From: Capitella teleta
Lineage: Eukaryota; Annelida; Polychaeta; Capitellidae
Direction: 5' to 3'
NCBI GenBank assembly: GCA_000328365.1
Contig: KB306314.1
Coordinates: forward strand, 105,323-169,322
Length of the DNA: 64,000 bases
This document shows positions 24,591 to 37,680 of this stretch, piece by piece. The translations under genes were made by a program, and so were the position numbers. Below the pieces are notes generated by a model. The model saw nothing but the letters and a program-made list of their open reading frames with translations, had not been told where the DNA came from and did not search any database. Positions within the stretch are counted from its first letter, which is position 1. Each line of letters starts with the position of its first letter.

Positions 24591-26072
24591 CTCCCATACA
24601 TCATTTTACTATAATAAATTATGGATGCTTCCTTGTTTTTAAAAACTCGAAAAAAAAAGAAGACATATAATTAATAGTGTTCATGTGGTAAAACAATAAC
24701 CAATGAAAGGTGATGTTTTTCGTTATTGTATACTTAAATAGACGAACCCGCTGATTGCGTTGGTTTTCCCTTTGGTCTTACCCCCCACCCTATGCTGTTT
24801 ACCTTCTTCTTCATCTAAAAAATATATTTCTCTTTTTTTTTCTCTCTCTCTCTCTCTCCATCTTTTTCTCCTGTTGAACGGATAGACCTACATTTAATGA
24901 CGTCAGCGAGTTGTAAATCGCGTTATGAGCTGGTTTCCTATGAAGATGCAAAGAATAAAAGTATAGATTGCGACTCAGAGCGTTTCATTCTCTTTTTTTT
25001 TCCCGTCCGATCACTTCCATTCTTGTTAGCAAGACGGCGGTCTGGCACGTAGTGGAAATGACCTCGGTAAAGGTCATGCATATAAAGGTGTATAGCTCGG
25101 GTGAATAGGGAGGGTCTCTTGCCACCAACTCCGCACCATTAGAGGTACTGTTCAAATGGCTGCATCGATCTAGAATGCTTTATGATATAATGAGAGAATG
25201 GGCTTGCGAGGAGGCTGAAGAAGGAGCACCTTCTGCGGGCCATGGGCTACTCCTATTGCACTAATCAAATAGACCGTCCCACTATTGACACTCGCCTATT
25301 CTTGGCCGCTCTGCGACGATCTCCATTCAAAGCGAGGATTTGGCCAGTCACCTCCCGTCTATTTATGGCCCTTGCCGCTATTTTCAGTGCGCCAGGGTGC
25401 TTCTACGCATGCGTGTGGCAACTATGTTGAAGAGCAATTCTTGAGAGGGGTCTTGGGGTGTGGGAGGGACCCCAAAGGAGACGCTGAATGTGAAGATGTC
25501 GCAACAAAACTAGGGCAAATGAATTGCCTGCTAATGCCACACACCACGTGACGTTATGATTGTGATCCGGGCGATGGTCAGCAGAAAGCTCATAGTCCTA
25601 TAATCAGGGAATAATTTCCGTTGGCTGCTGAAATTAAATTTTTTGATTTTATGTGCGTTCACATGTTTATAAGAACGTGAAAGACTATCCCACTCTTAAA
25701 TTTACCATGAAAATAATAAAATATGCGATTTCGACCATCGAAATCACCGTCTTGGTCATTGCAGTAGCTTATACAGAAACAACAACGAATTTATTGTACA
25801 CCCTTAGTATATTACTTATTACTATATTATATCCGCTATATATAACGAAATAACTTAAAAGACACCTCCGTCACAATGATGCAATGTCTACAAACAGACA
25901 TTTGTCCGGATTATTTTTGGGGTATAATTTTGAGTCATTTCTCGCATTCAACACGTGCAAAGTACTAATAATTTGGTACAGCATTGTCTAGTATAGTCGT
26001 GAAGAGTCGCTAACATTTTCGGCATCTTTAAGCGTACATGTGTAAGAAAAGGCCCCGAAGCTTGTCTCGGGA
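24591..26072. other. Intergenic stretch
   Basis: AT-rich, with a TC microsatellite (24841-24859) and one [A/G]CGTTATGAT word (25551-25560). No gene seen. Confidence 0.5.
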
Positions 26073-29000
26073 ATGGCAACCAAATCTGAGTTTTATTTTG
26101 ACGAAAAAAGAAGTACTAGGAAAGGGCAGATGGTGGATAAAAGTAACCTCGCTACTGCACACCATAGAACAAGTGCTAACATGGACATTTTAAAGCTTCC
26201 TAACTTAAATCAGGGTTTTGACAGGGATTTTAAGACTGAAGGTCAACGCATGGTTAGTTTGCTGTGCCGATCCTTGTTCATCTGTGCACACAGAAGTCAC
26301 TCCATTCTTCTCCATAATCATAATGTACGGCCAAGTGCTGTATGACTTCAAAAGACATTCTGATTATTGTATCTGCAACTGTTAGCAAGAAAGGCTTGAC
26401 TGATTAGACTCTATGGGTCTGATATCCTGTATTCAAGAGTCAGAGTACACATCATTCATCAGTCAGCTTGCCTGTACTGAAGCATCATAGGGTCAGCGTA
26501 CGTGTACATGTAATTCATTTGTCATCTTTTCTGTGCTCGCATCTCAGGGTTTGAGCATGTGTAATTTCCTTTGTCTGCACACGAATGCAAAGCAAACACT
26601 CGTCGCTCAGTCTGTTTGGATTTCCCTGAAATTCAGTTCGATTACAAAATATAACGATTAAAATTCTCTCGAATTATCACGATTTTTCTCCTGAGAAGGA
26701 AACTAAAATTGTTTGTCGATGTCGTTGGTTGGAAAATTATTCAACGAAGCAGTCGATAATACATGGGAAAGAGCTCTCGACTGTTCAATAGAGCGCTATG
26801 GGTAACATGATGCAGCTTCTAAAAATGTGTATTGGCATATTCTCATACAATGTGTACGACTTCACATGTACTTTTTTTTTCATGCGAAGTGACTCCGTTT
26901 ACTGCAGCTGTATATGAAGTTAATGTCCGCCAACATCGTGAAATTTACTCGTTTTCAGGACAAAACGACTAAAACCTTGTTTCGCAAATGACCGATTGTG
27001 ACTACGATTAACAGTTTTTCCTGGAGGATGCATAGCATATCCCAATTTGATTTCATTTGCACGGCGTGAGAGCATTTTGGTTTCAAGACTAAGTACTTTG
27101 GTCTGTGATAAAATGTGCAGCATTTCTAAACATAATAAAGTTTCTTTTACACAATATGAATGTTCAATTTTCGGACATTATTCCGTATAAATGTAGTACG
27201 AGTATTACTAGTTCACCCTGTACTTCGGCATCTGCATTATACGAGTATGGTTTTCACCCCTAGGGTCTTCCGTATCAGTCTCTTTCTTTTTTCTTTCTGC
27301 TCACTTAAGCCGATACATGACTCTTTTTTTTTCTCTCCTCTTAAACCGATCAGTATTGGATTCAATCAGCTTATGATACGGGGGCCGTCTCCAACAGCGA
27401 CCAATAGACCTGTGGGCAACCGTTGAAATGCTGAAAGGCCTAACACTGTGGAACATTGTTGCGTATGGGATATAGACTGTGAGATTAATGGGATACCAAT
27501 AAGGAGACCATGAGTGAAGACAAACAGGTATAATGATTCTTACTAAGTGTGATTGTGTACATACAGCGAGTATGCATTGTATGTTAGTCAACAATACACA
27601 AGATGTTAAATATTGAAAACTTTTAACGTGGGTTTTGGTTGTAAATAGAAAGTAGTAGACACAGGCATGCTCATATTATGCTTGCAAATTCACAACGTTA
27701 TAATTATCATATAATATAGGATATGCTATATTTTACATACTTTGAAATTGTAAATACTAGCAGTCATGAATTATTTGATATTAGCTTGATTTTGCCCAAT
27801 GCTTGTCCTTTTCATAAGTGAAACAATATTTGTGAAATTCGAAATTTTATTTATATGAAATTCCCCCCAAAAACTACAATTTTATTCAAGAGGAAAAGAC
27901 TTGATTAATCAACGATTAATCAATAAGTTTACCAACATAATTGAAAATAATTACAGGGTGGATCAAGGTTGGGCTAAACATGAGTAAGCATATATACTGA
28001 GCATGAATGGGCCAACTGTAGATGACAGATGACCAGGATATCTCTCGCACGGTGTGCCGCAACACTACGTAGGAACTCATGCATATTTACAGACCATGAA
28101 GAGAACTTCAACAGCACAAGTCCTCTTAGCTAGTTTGGGTTCTAGAGTAAGAAAAATCGATCACAACTTGGTGAATCGATAGTTTGGAAACATTGTTGTT
28201 TGCTCCTTGAGTAACCCGAATATTTTTTCGAGGCTTTGTGCGAGAGGTAATCACAGATCGATCACTTAAAGCTTGTTGTAATTATACGGGCATAAACGAT
28301 ACTTTTCAAGTGTTTCTTAGTTGTGTATTAGACACTTTTAGCTTTGGTTGCTCGGAGCGGTGTAAGTCATGTACCTATCTTAAGGTTAATATTGATTATA
28401 TTTATATTACCGTACTTTCAATTGTATATTTGATTATAGGTTATTTTGGAATGTCGGTTAATTAATCTCCTTTCTTCTGTGAAGCCGGTATTTATTATAT
28501 ATTCAATGCTGTTTGATTGATGAAGCGTAGGTGGTAGACACACAAATAAAAAAAAAAAAAAAAAAAGCAAAGGCGCGTAATGAATTAAGGTAGAGCCGAG
28601 AGGTAAGGAGCATTGAGGACGCAAGCGATGTCAGATTCAAAATAATTATGCCTTTACAAATGTTGCCTAACAACCAATGTGAATTGTCTGTAAAAATAGC
28701 ACAATGATTCAGTTCATTTTGCCGGTGGCCTCTCGACCAACCCACATAATAGCTCAGTTTCTCAGAGTACAATACAGCCGATGCAGTGTTGTTGGGTCAT
28801 AAGTTACTTTGTGTGAAATATAAAAAATGCAACGAAATCATACAAGAGAGCAGGTTATGCAAGACCCATCAGGTACGAAGATCAAAAGATGAGCGGTACT
28901 CAAAGAACGAGGAAGAAATAACTTTGGAGGCGACCACTATGTAACATAAGACCAATTTGTCATCCAATTATAATCGAGAATTATCGTTGCCACAATTTAA

Positions 29001-30258
29001 ATAATTATCCAGTTAAACCTGACCTAGCTGTGGTTGCTTAATTGACGAAACAGTTTCCACGCGTTCAGGGGCTTATTTTTGGTCAATGTGCTCAGACATT
29101 ATTGAAGGGGGAGCTCAGGTTGTTATATTCCTCGCTAATGAACACGACATGACTCAATCTCATTGTGTTGCTATCGTTACAGACACCCCGTGAGACAGAC
29201 TCGCAACCTACAAACCCGACGGCTATAGTTGTTGACAACGAATCAGGATGCCACACAGGTAAATTGCACCCTCATCACCAAGACTGAGTCGGACTGATCA
29301 TAGATGCCATCCGCGTCTAGCCCATGCAGCTACGGAAGTTTAGTTTTCTGCCCACGCTTAAATTAACGATCGTCTAATCGAGTTTATAAATTCCTAAATC
29401 AGAATTATATTATTCCTTGTAATGCTAAGGATTATGTCTTGATTTTAGATTGATATATTTCCAAAGTTGGTGCATTCATTTCACGCAGAATGCAAACTAT
29501 TCGCGCCAAAAAGGGGATTTTGTTTGCATGGACTGTCTAGCTTGGTCTTCAGCTTCATCGGCACTTGGTTCTGAGCGTGTATAGTATTTACTCTGCCCAC
29601 ACACGTAATATGCTAATGCATTTAAAACTCTACGTCGTAATGCTGTATATTTTTACGTATATGTGTCTATTTCTATAAACCGATGAAAATAATTATATCT
29701 ATATTCCTTCACATTCAATTCAATTCTTTGTTAAGGTGTCACTATAGACAAACACAAACAAACGAAATCTCAGATCTCAGATAATGGACAAGACGGTCAT
29801 TTGAGGGTGAAAATGTTGCCAGGTAATATATAGCTATCAATTGACAGTTCCATATTTTTCCAAGATAATAAAGAGGATTTCGATATTGTATTGTTTAACT
29901 GGAAACGGTCCGTGATTTAGCTTAATATTTTTTTTTTTAATCCGCGACATTACTACCTGTTTGCAGAAAATACGAAGCGAAAACGAATTGTTAAAGTGAT
30001 GGATGTTAAAGGTATGTTTTGATCTAACCAAGAATGGTTTTATATAATGATCACCTCAGAATTATCCCTTTCACGGTGGCTGTTGTTATGCATCTTCAAT
30101 CTCATTTCCTTTCCTCTCTATTTATTCCTCCAACATCCGTAGCTTGCAGCCATTCCCACACAGCTTCCACCTGTAGCTTCGAAATCAATTCCTTTACATC
30201 TCAACCACTAATCACAAAGGTGTCGCACACTTCAGGTGCCTCTCCTTGGTCGCCATGA
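26073..30258 (+). CDS. Possible five-exon gene, unknown 152-residue protein
   Basis: Five open stretches join in frame: 26073-26252, 29183-29258, 29781-29822, 29967-30011 and 30143-30258. Phases are 0, 1, 1 and 1, and the total is 459 bases with one terminal TGA. Splice sites are mostly good (gttacag and CACACAG|gtaaat; GCCAG|gtaata; tttgcag and AAAG|gtatgt). The start is ATG after cgga. The protein is hydrophilic with no signal peptide or membrane segment. It opens MATKSEFYFDEKRSTRKG, has a basic patch (NTKRKRIVKVM) and ends in a Ser/Thr/His-rich tail. I recognise no domain. The five consecutive phase matches argue for a real, perhaps lineage-restricted gene, but small exons and the 2.9-kb first intron make the model tentative. 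Confidence 0.48.
26253..29182 (+). other. First intron of the possible 152-residue-protein gene
   Basis: This is a 2.9-kb AT-rich intron with a short poly-A tract (28547-28566). I see nothing else in it. Confidence 0.35.
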
Positions 30259-30948
30259 GCTTCATTGTATTTACCCACAGGCATGAAATAGTGTCCACAC
30301 AGTTACTAGGGTGAATATTGCAAGAGTTGCTCTTCATGGTTTAGTGCCTGGAAACTGATATTCAATCGCAGAGTAAGCTCAGGTGGTATGACGGCTAATC
30401 ACAGGTATATTAGAGAAGAAATCGCGGTATATAAGGTAAAGACACACCTGAGAATCAGGTCAATATACACCTGCAATAAAAGTGTGCTAAGGTAAAGTAA
30501 AATTGCCCAATGAAAATACGTTTCACTACATGGTCACGTTTAACGACAAAATCGGATTTCCACACCTGTAATATTACATACCCTATGCGCCACATATTAT
30601 GTAATTGCTCGGGAACTAAAGAGAGTGTAAGCATTGATGTACATCCTCAGCAATCTCAGACGTACTCAGAGCCAGCAATCCCCTCATTACGCTAAAATGG
30701 GTAACGAGATTACACGTGATGGTGTTCTTGGGTTTCTCAACGCGACCTGCCTTCGGGGGCCAATCGGGGCTATCTAGCTCATATAGTACAGGTGCGCCTC
30801 AAAGGCTAAAAGAAGCAGGGACAAGGAGCAAGATGCCAGTGTCACCATGGATTACAGCGCTAATGCTAGTGCATACTGCATAAAGGGAGGCGACAGGAAC
30901 TATTAGCAGCAGTGGCTATACGTCGTCGCCTGTGTGATAATCAAAGAC

Positions 30949-33702
30949 ATGGACCATATTCAAGAGAGGTCAGAGAACGGTGATGCGAAGAACAACGCGG
31001 ACACGGATAAGGGAGATATTGCTGTGAATGTCGACGAAAGTGTGTCAATTGTGGGTGATATTGACAAAGTCGAGAGGGAAAAAGCAGAGGATGAAAGGGA
31101 CACCCAGGATTTGATCAGTAGAATTCAGCAGTTAAACCTGGATGACAATGATTCTCCGGTTGAAATCGAAACAGTGCATTCACCAGAAGATGCCTGTGTC
31201 GAAGAGGCAGACAGTGTACGATCGGAGCATAAGGTCATTGTCAGCAACACCTCACTTGAAAAACGAGAGTTCCCCAAAGATGAAGATATTGTGTGTTCCC
31301 CAGCAACGACCAACAACGGTCACATTGACACCAATCCAGACGAAGAGAACAGCATCGACACCCCCCTTACGCCCTCTTTACCAACAAAACCAAAACCGGA
31401 ACCAAAAGATCGGAAACTTTTGAAGCGAGCCCGAATATCGGAGAAGGATTTCGTTGTCGACTCAGCCCTAGTGAAAGAAGTCGCGAAGGAAATATTAGAG
31501 CTCAACGAGACAATTGTTCCCGAGAAGCAGGAGATGCCACAGAAAGGGGTTAAACCACCACCCAAGGACCCTAGATCCAGGGCTGAGAGTTGTTTGCAAC
31601 GTGCTCGTAGAATCTACGGAAGGGGCTACAGACCCAGGGGGCTAACGACAAAGCCAGCTAACCTGCATCCAAAAAGACCCAATGGTGATTAAGTCTAGTT
31701 CTGTTCTATATACCTCTCTCTGCTCTGCTAACTTGAATAACTTCTGATTATTCTGGGTTGAATACCTCTCAGGTAGAATTGTTGGTATGCGAGGTGTAGG
31801 GTTACCCGCTGTGCATACATATTAATTGCATTGTTTGTAGTGACTCAGAGCCCCTTATGTATGAATCCCTTTAGGTAACAATCGAAGGGCTGAAAGGTGT
31901 CAACTGATATGCACGCCAACAATAGCCAAAAGCGTTGAGCATATTTTTTGACATCACAAGGCTATAAATAGACGGAAGTGCTTTACATACATAACACGAG
32001 TAATACCTCCAATGTATTTTGTTACCTTTTAGAACCACCAACAAGAGATGGCCGCAAACAACAGAAACAGTATTTCCAAGAAGAACTGCATCGCCTGCAA
32101 AGTAGGCTTCAAAGAGAGTCATCAAAGATTAAAGCACCCGTAAAGTAAGCTTTACCTATTTACCCTGAATCTCAGTTTCGTTATTCTCATCCTTCACAGG
32201 AAACCATTCACCCCAAACACCCACAATTCTCTCAGGCCATATTACAACACGCAGACAGCGTCATATCTGATCGAATTGGTTGGTTTTCCGTTCATACCTG
32301 CAAGGCGTGTGACATGCTTTTAGCTTTGCGTGTTTCTATGTACTGCTGGATGTAACCAACAAAGTTCCCCCTTTTTTTTGTGTACATGTAGCCCGAGGGT
32401 GTATCGCGAGGAGCTCCGTATTCATTTCGTCCAACAGCGATGGGATTAACGGATCCTTGGGACGATTACAACATGGACATGTCCTTACTTCCTCCGATAT
32501 CTCGCCGAGCAGCGGCCGCCAAGAACAAACCAAACGCGACCAAGTATGTTAGACCACACACTCTTATGATGGCATAGAACATGAACTCGCCATGACGTCA
32601 CAGGAAGAAGAAGAAAGGAAGCAAGGAGCGGCCGTGCGGGGGCAGCACTCACCTTCCTGGATTCCCTTCCGTTCCTGTGCCACCCGGTGAACTCACGAAA
32701 AAAAGTCTATTTTACAGCGACGTCCCGTTGCTGAGGTACGTCTACATTTTTTTTTTACTCTCACGCAAGTGTCAAAGGAAAGAATCCTGACCTAATTGAC
32801 AATACATACGGAAATTGAGAATTCCGTTACGTCACGTTGTCTCACTCTATTGGTGTGGATTGTTAGCCAATGTCACTAGTGAATACACGAGCATACACAC
32901 GTATGTATAGTATGATTAATTTAAGTTTGTTTTTGAATCACACCAAAGAAAAACCCCCTGAAAAACAGGGTATTCTACTGAGAACAATTATTCCGGAAGT
33001 ATTACACGTGTAGTTGTAATGACTCGATGATTTAGTTTCAAATAAGCAGGTGTCTTCATATCTGATTACTTTTGCAAATCTATCACAGAAGCACAAACAG
33101 CCAAGACCTTGGTGAGTTTCGTTGTCAGAGGCTCACTCGTCATCATGTGTTTGCACATTTCATTGTTGTGGGAATATTGTTGTGTTGTCACAGTGTTACA
33201 AGTGGAGACACAGAGGCATCATTGCATTTCGCGGTGATTCATTTGTGGCGAATATCATTGTTGGTAGCGAATCATGTTTTGCAGTTATGTAAGGCAAGGA
33301 AATTGTTCTTGTACGGCTCCGACATCACTCTCTTTGGTTGGCGCCGGAGCAGAACCCGGGACGGAGATTACCCCCTGCTCTTGTGAAATGTGTGGGTGAT
33401 ATTAGACATGCAGGCACGTCTTAATGTTACGGTTATAAATTAAAAGGTGAATTTAGCGGTTCGCAAAGGCACAATCGGGTGACTGGGCCCGATACTTAAA
33501 TGAAAGCTTAGTGAATTTGGTTAATGGACGTTACAGCCTGAAGTCAACTTGGCGATTCTTAAATCAAAGCGAAGAAGTGCTAAGGTTCTCACCGACTTAA
33601 GTCCCTTATCTATAACGGACCGTTACAAAATTGCAATCGCCTCCACGCTTCAAATTATCAACGTTTCTTAAGATTGCGTTTGTCACCACTTGCCAATATG
33701 GT

Positions 33703-33738
<36 letters not shown>

Positions 33739-35056
33739 ACGAATATTCATTTGAGAATCGCTCCTAAGCTAGTCGATTAGGCGTTAGGAGAATCGGGCCC
33801 TGGGAATTCGAGGCCTGGTGATTCCGGAACCGATAATTGCAACATCACTCGGTTTCGCCTTGAGAGGGCATGGGCTGCAGAATCGCTGGGACTTTTTATT
33901 ATGGCTGGCCGCAGTGGACACATGTACGCGTACTGAGTACTCTATACACACGTATTTTGAATGAGACTCATAGAACGCGCACTATGATCGTGTTCTGGAA
34001 ACGGGTACTCAAAATTCAATACATCATGTATGCATGCCATAACTTAACGTGTCAGCCAATCACAGTCACGCACACATAACGTTGACGAAACAACAGGCAA
34101 GGAATTGTTGGACAAAGAAGGATTTATGCCACATCGTCTAAGTTGTTGCTCCTTCAATGCAGATGCACCGCTTGTGATCATAGCTCACAGACGCTCCATT
34201 GCATCCATGCTGAGTATTAGAACAATTTATTGCTGGCACTGAATTCCTCTGGTGTAAGCTCTTTCCTGATTGGCTGAGAGGATTATTTCATGGGCTAAAA
34301 AAACTGATGGCGACATAAATATACTCGGTGGATCACGATGCTTTATGATTCTCGGCACACGCACTAAGTCTGAGTATCAGCATAGTACACGTTCTCTGAT
34401 TTCATTCAAAATACATGTACTCAGTACTTCGTGTGTCCACTGCGGCAGCCATATTTTATAGCCGGGCAGTCCCCGAGCAGGCATGCTGTACATGATTCAT
34501 TGTAATTTCGTAAGCTGTATATACATACAAGTATATCGTTAAAATGGTCAAAAGCCCATGTAACAGGGTGTCGTAGCTAACATTGCACGGTTTGGCCATG
34601 CAAGTAAAGGATCTGTTATTGGCTGTCTTTTTGAATTGGCTGACATCCAGGCCAACAATTAGCAAGAATTAACGTACCACCTGAACGCCTAATAATTAAC
34701 CTAATAGTACTTGTTATATTTCTCAATTATCATTTTCCAGAAAAGAACTAAAGCGGTTGTATTCGGATGGTGCTGACCAGAAGGTGGACGTGGAGTTCAA
34801 CCGAACGGTGAACGACTTCTTCCGAATGGGTCTGCATCGAATGAACGACTACCACCCGACCAACCGACCTCACATGCGAGCGTGCTACTTTGCCTACTTC
34901 CAAAACAACAAAGGGGCCAAGAAAGCAGTGTATAAATGCGTGAAGCAAGTTGAAAAGGAGGAAGAAGCCGAGGAAGCAGGCCAAACAGAAGACAAAGGCC
35001 AAACAGAGGGCAAAGGTCAAGCGGGACAAACTGGCAAAACGGAAGTAACCGCTTAG
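30949..35056 (+). CDS. Unrecognised 486-residue charged protein, six exons
   Basis: Exons: 30949-31684, 32033-32139, 32392-32543, 32604-32735, 33089-33111 and 34746-35056 (1461 bases). All junctions keep frame and the stop is TAG. The ATG at 30949 is preferred over the in-frame GTG at 30934. Residues 1-165 are acidic with low complexity. Residues 166-245 become basic and proline-rich (PPPKDPRSRAESCLQRARR). Exon 2 encodes a Gln/Arg-rich segment likely to be helical (QYFQEELHRLQSRLQRES). Exon 3 contains PYSFRPTAMGLTDPWDDYN and exon 4 opens with a lysine run. The last exon holds the most globular-looking part (VEFNRTVNDFFRMGLHRM, CYFAYFQNNKGAKKAVYK), then a degenerate EDKGQTEGKGQ tail. There is no signal peptide or membrane segment. 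The donor of exon 2 (gtaaag) is chosen over a nearby gtaagc because only it keeps frame; exon 6 uses the second AG. I do not recognise the family. Polyadenylation signal at 35349-35354. Confidence 0.8.
33112..34745 (+). other. Last intron of the 486-residue-protein gene
   Basis: A 1.6-kb intron containing a long poly-A run (33703-33735). No exon with fitting phase was found, though a further small exon is possible. Confidence 0.5.
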
Positions 35057-35175
35057 CGACCTCGACATTGCTAGCATTTTTTTGGGGAAGTTCTTGTGAC
35101 GCAATACCACAGACTGCGTAACCATTTCTTTTCAAGTTTTTATATTTTAGTACACAGTGTCCATGCTAACGTTTA

Positions 35176-35255
35176 GTATTTCTAATATCGTTTAATATCC
35201 GTTAATATTGATTAATATCGGTTAATATAAGTTAATATCGGTTAATATCAGATTA
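35176..35255 (+). repeat. Short tandem repeat of GTTAATATCG-like units
   Basis: About seven imperfect 11-12-base units built on GTTAATATC lie just after the stop of the 486-residue gene, probably in its 3' untranslated region. Confidence 0.75.
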
Positions 35256-35348
35256 AGTGAACTCACCAGAACGTAACCAATTCTGTTTTTTGAAGACACA
35301 CACAAACAAGGTTCTCTGTCGGAAGCGTGTATGCATATTTTCAATTTG

Positions 35349-35354
35349 AATAAA
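35349..35354 (+). terminator. AATAAA polyadenylation signal
   Basis: AATAAA lies 293 bases after the stop codon at 35054-35056 and is the first canonical signal downstream of the gene. Confidence 0.6.
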
Positions 35355-35524
35355 TGATATTGACCATTGGTTCAATTGCCGTGTTTTGTTTAATCTTTCT
35401 TGGTCCTTTTTGTGTTCCGTTGTGCCTAACCGCTTAATTTATTTCACCATATTTGGTTCATTAATGCCTGACACCCTTCGTGACCTCCCTTGTTTTATCT
35501 AAGGTGGGTGGGGAATAGTAATTA

Positions 35525-35611
35525 ACCGAATAGCTCAGTCGGTTTGGCCTGCTGACTGCAATCCAGTACCAACCTGGGAGGTCGAGGTTCCGGGTTCGAG
35601 ACCTGATCGGT
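35525..35611 (+). repeat. tRNA-Cys-like sequence, probable SINE head
   Basis: It has a Pol III A box (TAGCTCAGTCGG, 35531-35542) and B box (GGTTCGAGACC, 35593-35603). ACCGAAT at 35525 can pair with GATCGGT at 35605 as an acceptor stem. An anticodon-like loop reads TGCAA (GCA, Cys). The gap between anticodon arm and T arm is far too long for a normal tRNA-Cys, and the T stem is imperfect, so this is a tRNA-derived SINE head or pseudogene, not a working tRNA. Confidence 0.6.
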
Positions 35612-35627
35612 CCGCGGGCGTTATGAT

Positions 35628-36565
35628 TAATAATAATAATACATATCTTTATTCATACACACAAGTGGTATAAAATGAACAAAAAAAAAAAAAAATCAAA
35701 ATAAATATTCAAAAAATCAAAATCAGAAATTAAAAAAAAAAAAATAATAATAAAAAAAAAAAAAAAAATCTAAAAAAAAATCAACAAAAATCATAGACAC
35801 TCTTACGTGTAATCACATGGTGCATATATAATCCACAATATCGGAGAAGTGCTGGTGCTCAGTTGGCGAATTATGGGTGTCTCTTAATAATATAAAACCG
35901 GAGAGATTACTCCTCCTTGTTTGACACCGTTTCTGGCTCGGTGCCAGCTACTTTGGCAAGTATTCCATCGGATTCGAAATTTTTGAACTATATACATATG
36001 TATTTACAAGTATTCTGCATACTAGTACAAGTGGGCATAATCCCTTCGCTCGAAGGACCTCGAATAATTTTACAAACTCCACTCTGTCAAAAGCTTTGCT
36101 GGCACCCAACAGCATAACATGCACATTGCTTCTTCCATTGAAATAATATTGAATTGTTTCATTTAGTACAAATTTACATTGCGTTGTGGAATGATTTTTA
36201 CGAAACCCATATTGTAAATCTGAACAGCGAAGTACTTGACTATTGCTATGGAGAATGGTGACATCAAACAATTTGGCTATTACACTACCTAATGCAATTC
36301 CTCGATAATTAGATGAACATTTTAATGATTTCTTTTTATTCTTAGGTTATGGGATGACAGTACTGAGTGCAAAATCACGAGGAAAACGACCGTGTTTAAG
36401 AATTAAGCTAAACAACAACGAAAAGTGAATAAATAGAGAATCAGGACCATTAACAATATAGTCAGACGAGAGATCAACAGTTCCGTCCTTCTTTCCTGCT
36501 TTCAAACATTTGACAGCCTTAAAAACATCAGCGAGTGATACCGTGTGATTATGGTAGCACTGTGA
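35628..36565 (-). mobile_element. LINE fragment, reverse-transcriptase region, degraded
   Basis: Read on the minus strand from about 36560, the translation runs through typical non-LTR reverse-transcriptase blocks: VFKAVKCLKAGKKDG, NYRGIALGSVIAKLFD, LQYGFRKNHSTTQ, then ASKAFDRVEFVKLFEVLRA and a ...RILVNTY segment. An in-frame stop sits before the NYRGIAL block and the frame shifts near the LCPLVL region. The 3' end carries AATAAAG and a TTA-type microsatellite tail, seen as TAATAATAATAAT at 35628-35640 on the plus strand. The family resembles the CR1/jockey-like group, not resolved further. The 5' part is missing. The A-rich zone 35680-35790 lies in its 3' region. Confidence 0.8.
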
Positions 36566-36603
36566 ACGAGATTACGAGTTATTATTGTAATTCGTTATAA
36601 TTA

Positions 36604-36702
36604 TAATTCTTCGGTGACTCTGCAGTGCAGCCCAACTGCGTAACAAGGCCGGGTGCTGTGTTCTGCTGTTTATAGTAGTATGCTGGGTAAAGAACCCTTG
36701 GG
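36604..36702 (+). repeat. Dispersed repeat, copy 1 (pairs with 53333-53432)
   Basis: About 100 bases beginning TAATTCTTCGGTGACTCTGC and ending in CCTTGGGA match a stretch 16.7 kb away at roughly 75-80% identity. The first 25 bases are identical. It lies directly beside the LINE fragment. The element type is unknown. Confidence 0.75.
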
Positions 36703-37680
36703 ATTTATTGATATGAGAACAAGCGGAAATCCCGGTCCCGGACATCTGACTCTGGCACCTGTATCACCCAAATGGGTTAGGTGGAGCCGTAAAATCGAAT
36801 GATGCCTCATGCCTTGATACATAACCTCACCTTGTGGAGTTGGAGCTATAATAAAATAGCACCCATGAAGAGGAAAGCGGCCTTAGGCTTATGCTCAGGC
36901 CTATCGTTCCAGTGTGTAAGTGTATATTTGGCATATTCTATGTCATATTTTGTGAAAGTATCCTTGTGAAAATTACATTCAGGTAATGATAGCCTTCTAA
37001 TTTTTACTCGAATACATCACAAAAGATTGACACTAATCACATCCTGACATTACTAGTTGTTGACTTCTCTACAAATGATTCGTTTTAAGCATCTTTAGGT
37101 GAGAACATAACATGTGCTCATAGATACTTCTCGGTAACAAATCGTGGAAGTGGATGTAAACTGGTATACGCATATAATATACTTAGGTGCACAAGAAACG
37201 ACCTATAATCGGCTTAGTATTTAGTTAATTCATGTTTGCTTCTATAGGTATATTCTAAACAGTGCGCAAGTGTACTCTCTTAGTCTTCAAACCTCTGAGA
37301 AGATTATTTCCCTCAAGAACACCAGGGGACGTTCATTGCAGGACAAGTTGCGAAAATTCCTTGCGGGACACATCCCGGAACCATCACAATCACACAGAAA
37401 ATCACAATTCACCTCCGCCTGATCACAGAGACCCTGACCAAGTTGCGCACACTCTTCAAGTTGATTTCCGTCAGCATTCTCACTATACTGAGGGTGTGAC
37501 CATGTCAGGCTGTGCCGCCTGCCTCCCTTATCTCGACCAATCGGTCGTCTGGTGTACCCCTTCCCACTGTTGGTCGTTCAGCTCCTTTACCAAAAGGATG
37601 ACTGGAAACCACACTGCTGTGATCAGTGCTGATGGTGTACTTCCCATGATGAACATCATACTGACCTTGCAGCTTGTGTA
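36703..37680. other. Intergenic stretch
   Basis: An open stretch at 37262-37681 (plus, 139 codons) has no splice or domain support and is not called. I see nothing else here. Confidence 0.4.

Noticed and set aside
35525-35611. Functional tRNA-Cys gene
   Set aside because: A and B boxes are too far apart, the T stem is imperfect and the variable region is too long; a SINE head fits better.
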